Of a stretch of 22,030 bases of DNA, positions 21,168 to 22,030 are shown in pieces. How positions within the stretch are numbered: position 1 is the first letter of the stretch; each line of letters starts with the position of its first letter. This stretch comes from Euryarchaeota archaeon UBA40. Its GTDB lineage: Archaea > Thermoplasmatota > Poseidoniia > Poseidoniales > Thalassarchaeaceae. Below the pieces are notes generated by a model. The model saw only the letters and a list, made by a program, of their open reading frames with translations, made no database searches and was not told where the DNA came from. Made by a program: the position numbers and the translations under genes. The stretch spans positions 1,289 to 23,318 of the forward strand of contig DAYJ01000137.1 in the NCBI GenBank assembly GCA_002506875.1, in the 5' to 3' direction.

Positions 21168-22030
21168 TCAGACTCCCCAGAACTTGCCTTGAATCTCTTG
21201 TCGAGTGGACCAAGAGCGTACACCAGTCCGAACCATCCACCACACGACAATAGTCACTAGAACGAGCCCCCAATCGCTGTAAATTACTCCAGGGTCAAGC
21301 TCGTAGGTTTCGCCTTGAGCAATTTTACGTGCTACATCGAGACTCGCTTCTGCAAATGCGTAGATTACAGCCCCTCCTGCAACAAGTTGGAAGATTCGCC
21401 CCGATAGCGTACCACGTCTCCAGCGTAGGACAACCATGGACATAGCTACAGCAAGGGAGGCTAGCACAATCCACTGTAAACCACTATCCATTGCTTCCAC
21501 GCCAATCTCAAATCCACTCATCTCGGAACTAGCTTGAGCAATCTCTCGATATACCTCAAGAATAGCGAGTAAGCTTGCAAACGACGCAAAGGCCCACAAT
21601 AGAGAGGAAACAATGCCACCCATTGCACTTTCTCGCATATCGACAATGAGGCGTTCGAATTGTGTTTCTGCACCGAGGCCCTTGGCGAGTAGCCACAGCC
21701 CAACGAATAATGGCATAGCACCAATCAGGACACCTCCGCCTGGAATGATCATGCCTAGCCCAATAATCATCATGAATACAGAGAGCGGAACTAGCAAGCG
21801 AGCCCGCCATTTTGGGTCCTCGATTGCCTTCATGATGTAGTAAAACGTCCCTTCGATACCCTTGCTTTGACGTACGATAATTTTCTCGACATAATCGATT
21901 CGAACCCGACTCTGCAGAATAGGCATCACTGCTTCATCTTCTGCTCCATCAGTCACCAATATCGCACAGTCAGGTTGGAATTCAGCGATGACCTCTTCCA
22001 ACTGTTTTGCAATTGCCCGGTCTGACCGGG
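21168..22030 (-). CDS. DUF373 family membrane protein (5' partial)
   Basis: The frame stays open to the window edge. The codons between 22028 and 22002 translate to SDRAIAKQ-like sequence that continues into LEEVIAEFQPD, so the TTG at 22001 is internal and the gene begins beyond the window. The visible ~286 residues include the archaeal DUF373 blocks ILVTDGAEDEAVMPILQSR and IIVRQSKGIEGTFYYIMKAI. A multi-pass membrane region of about five or six helices follows. DUF373 proteins are archaeal integral membrane proteins of unknown function with a cytoplasmic N-terminal domain. Confidence 0.9.
   Translation of the reverse strand, partial: RSDRAIAKQLEEVIAEFQPDCAILVTDGAEDEAVMPILQSRVRIDYVEKIIVRQSKGIEGTFYYIMKAIEDPKWRARLLVPLSVFMMIIGLGMIIPGGGVLIGAMPLFVGLWLLAKGLGAETQFERLIVDMRESAMGGIVSSLLWAFASFASLLAILEVYREIAQASSEMSGFEIGVEAMDSGLQWIVLASLAVAMSMVVLRWRRGTLSGRIFQLVAGGAVIYAFAEASLDVARKIAQGETYELDPGVIYSDWGLVLVTIVVWWMVRTGVRSWSTRQEIQGKFWGV

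Noticed and set aside
21999..22001. TTG as the start of the DUF373 protein
   Set aside because: The upstream in-frame codons to the window edge encode the SDRAIAKQ segment typical of the family, so the start is outside the window.

Overview
The window looks like a compact archaeal chromosome segment, most likely from a planktonic Marine Group II euryarchaeote (Candidatus Poseidoniales). This placement is inference from gene content, not a database match. The archaeal markers are a DUF373 membrane protein, an archaeal-type phosphopantothenate synthetase (4-phosphopantoate--beta-alanine ligase), a THEP1-type NTPase and a probable KEOPS Pcc1 subunit. Shine-Dalgarno motifs are of the GGTGA/GGAGG type, and a TATA-like box lies at about -29 of a tRNA. 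The large putative-Ig (He_PIG) repeat surface protein with GCTD and DTDGDG modules is also of a kind common in Marine Group II genomes. Genes are packed with very little intergenic DNA: there are 4-bp stop/start overlaps, and convergent genes abut or share stop-codon bases. No mobile element, CRISPR array or rRNA was seen.

Layout. (1) 1-2727 (+): the 3' end of a giant membrane-anchored surface protein with seven near-regular ~89-residue He_PIG repeats. (2) 2739-3676 (-): gcvH and rnhA, coupled by a GTGA overlap. (3) 3786-4916 (+): a class I PLP aminotransferase, convergent with enolase (4918-6168, -). (4) 6208-6783 (-): a weak hypothetical ORF, divergent from tRNA-Cys(GCA) at 6795-6871 (+). 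(5) 6873-12816 (-): a long run of same-strand genes. These are a small membrane protein, a THEP1 NTPase, two tandem TerB-like proteins, a short UDP-glucose dehydrogenase-like enzyme, a sugar-1-phosphate nucleotidyltransferase, a two-TM acidic protein, a membrane coiled-coil protein and a winged-helix-like protein. (6) 12932-14125 (+): an isocitrate/isopropylmalate dehydrogenase-family enzyme. (7) 16199-14122 (-): pcc1, nadC and phosphopantothenate synthetase. (8) 16256-19537 (+): mutY, hflX and a three-TM protein. (9) 19538-20650 (-): a GST/mPGES-2-like protein and a DUF2237 protein. (10) 20730-21167 (+): a zinc-ribbon protein. (11) 21168 to the window end (-): a DUF373 membrane protein, cut by the window edge.

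How the genes fit together. Most are housekeeping genes: glycolysis, one-carbon metabolism, NAD and CoA synthesis, base-excision repair, tRNA modification and a ribosome-associated GTPase. The least explained part is the 8044-12816 block. Two nucleotide-sugar enzymes sit there between a TerB-like tandem pair and three uncharacterised envelope or regulatory proteins. I did not find convincing evidence of a wholly new defence or mobile system. The most interesting leads are this block, the locally homogenised surface-repeat gene, the non-canonical start problem of pcc1, and a tRNA promoter that falls inside a predicted ORF.
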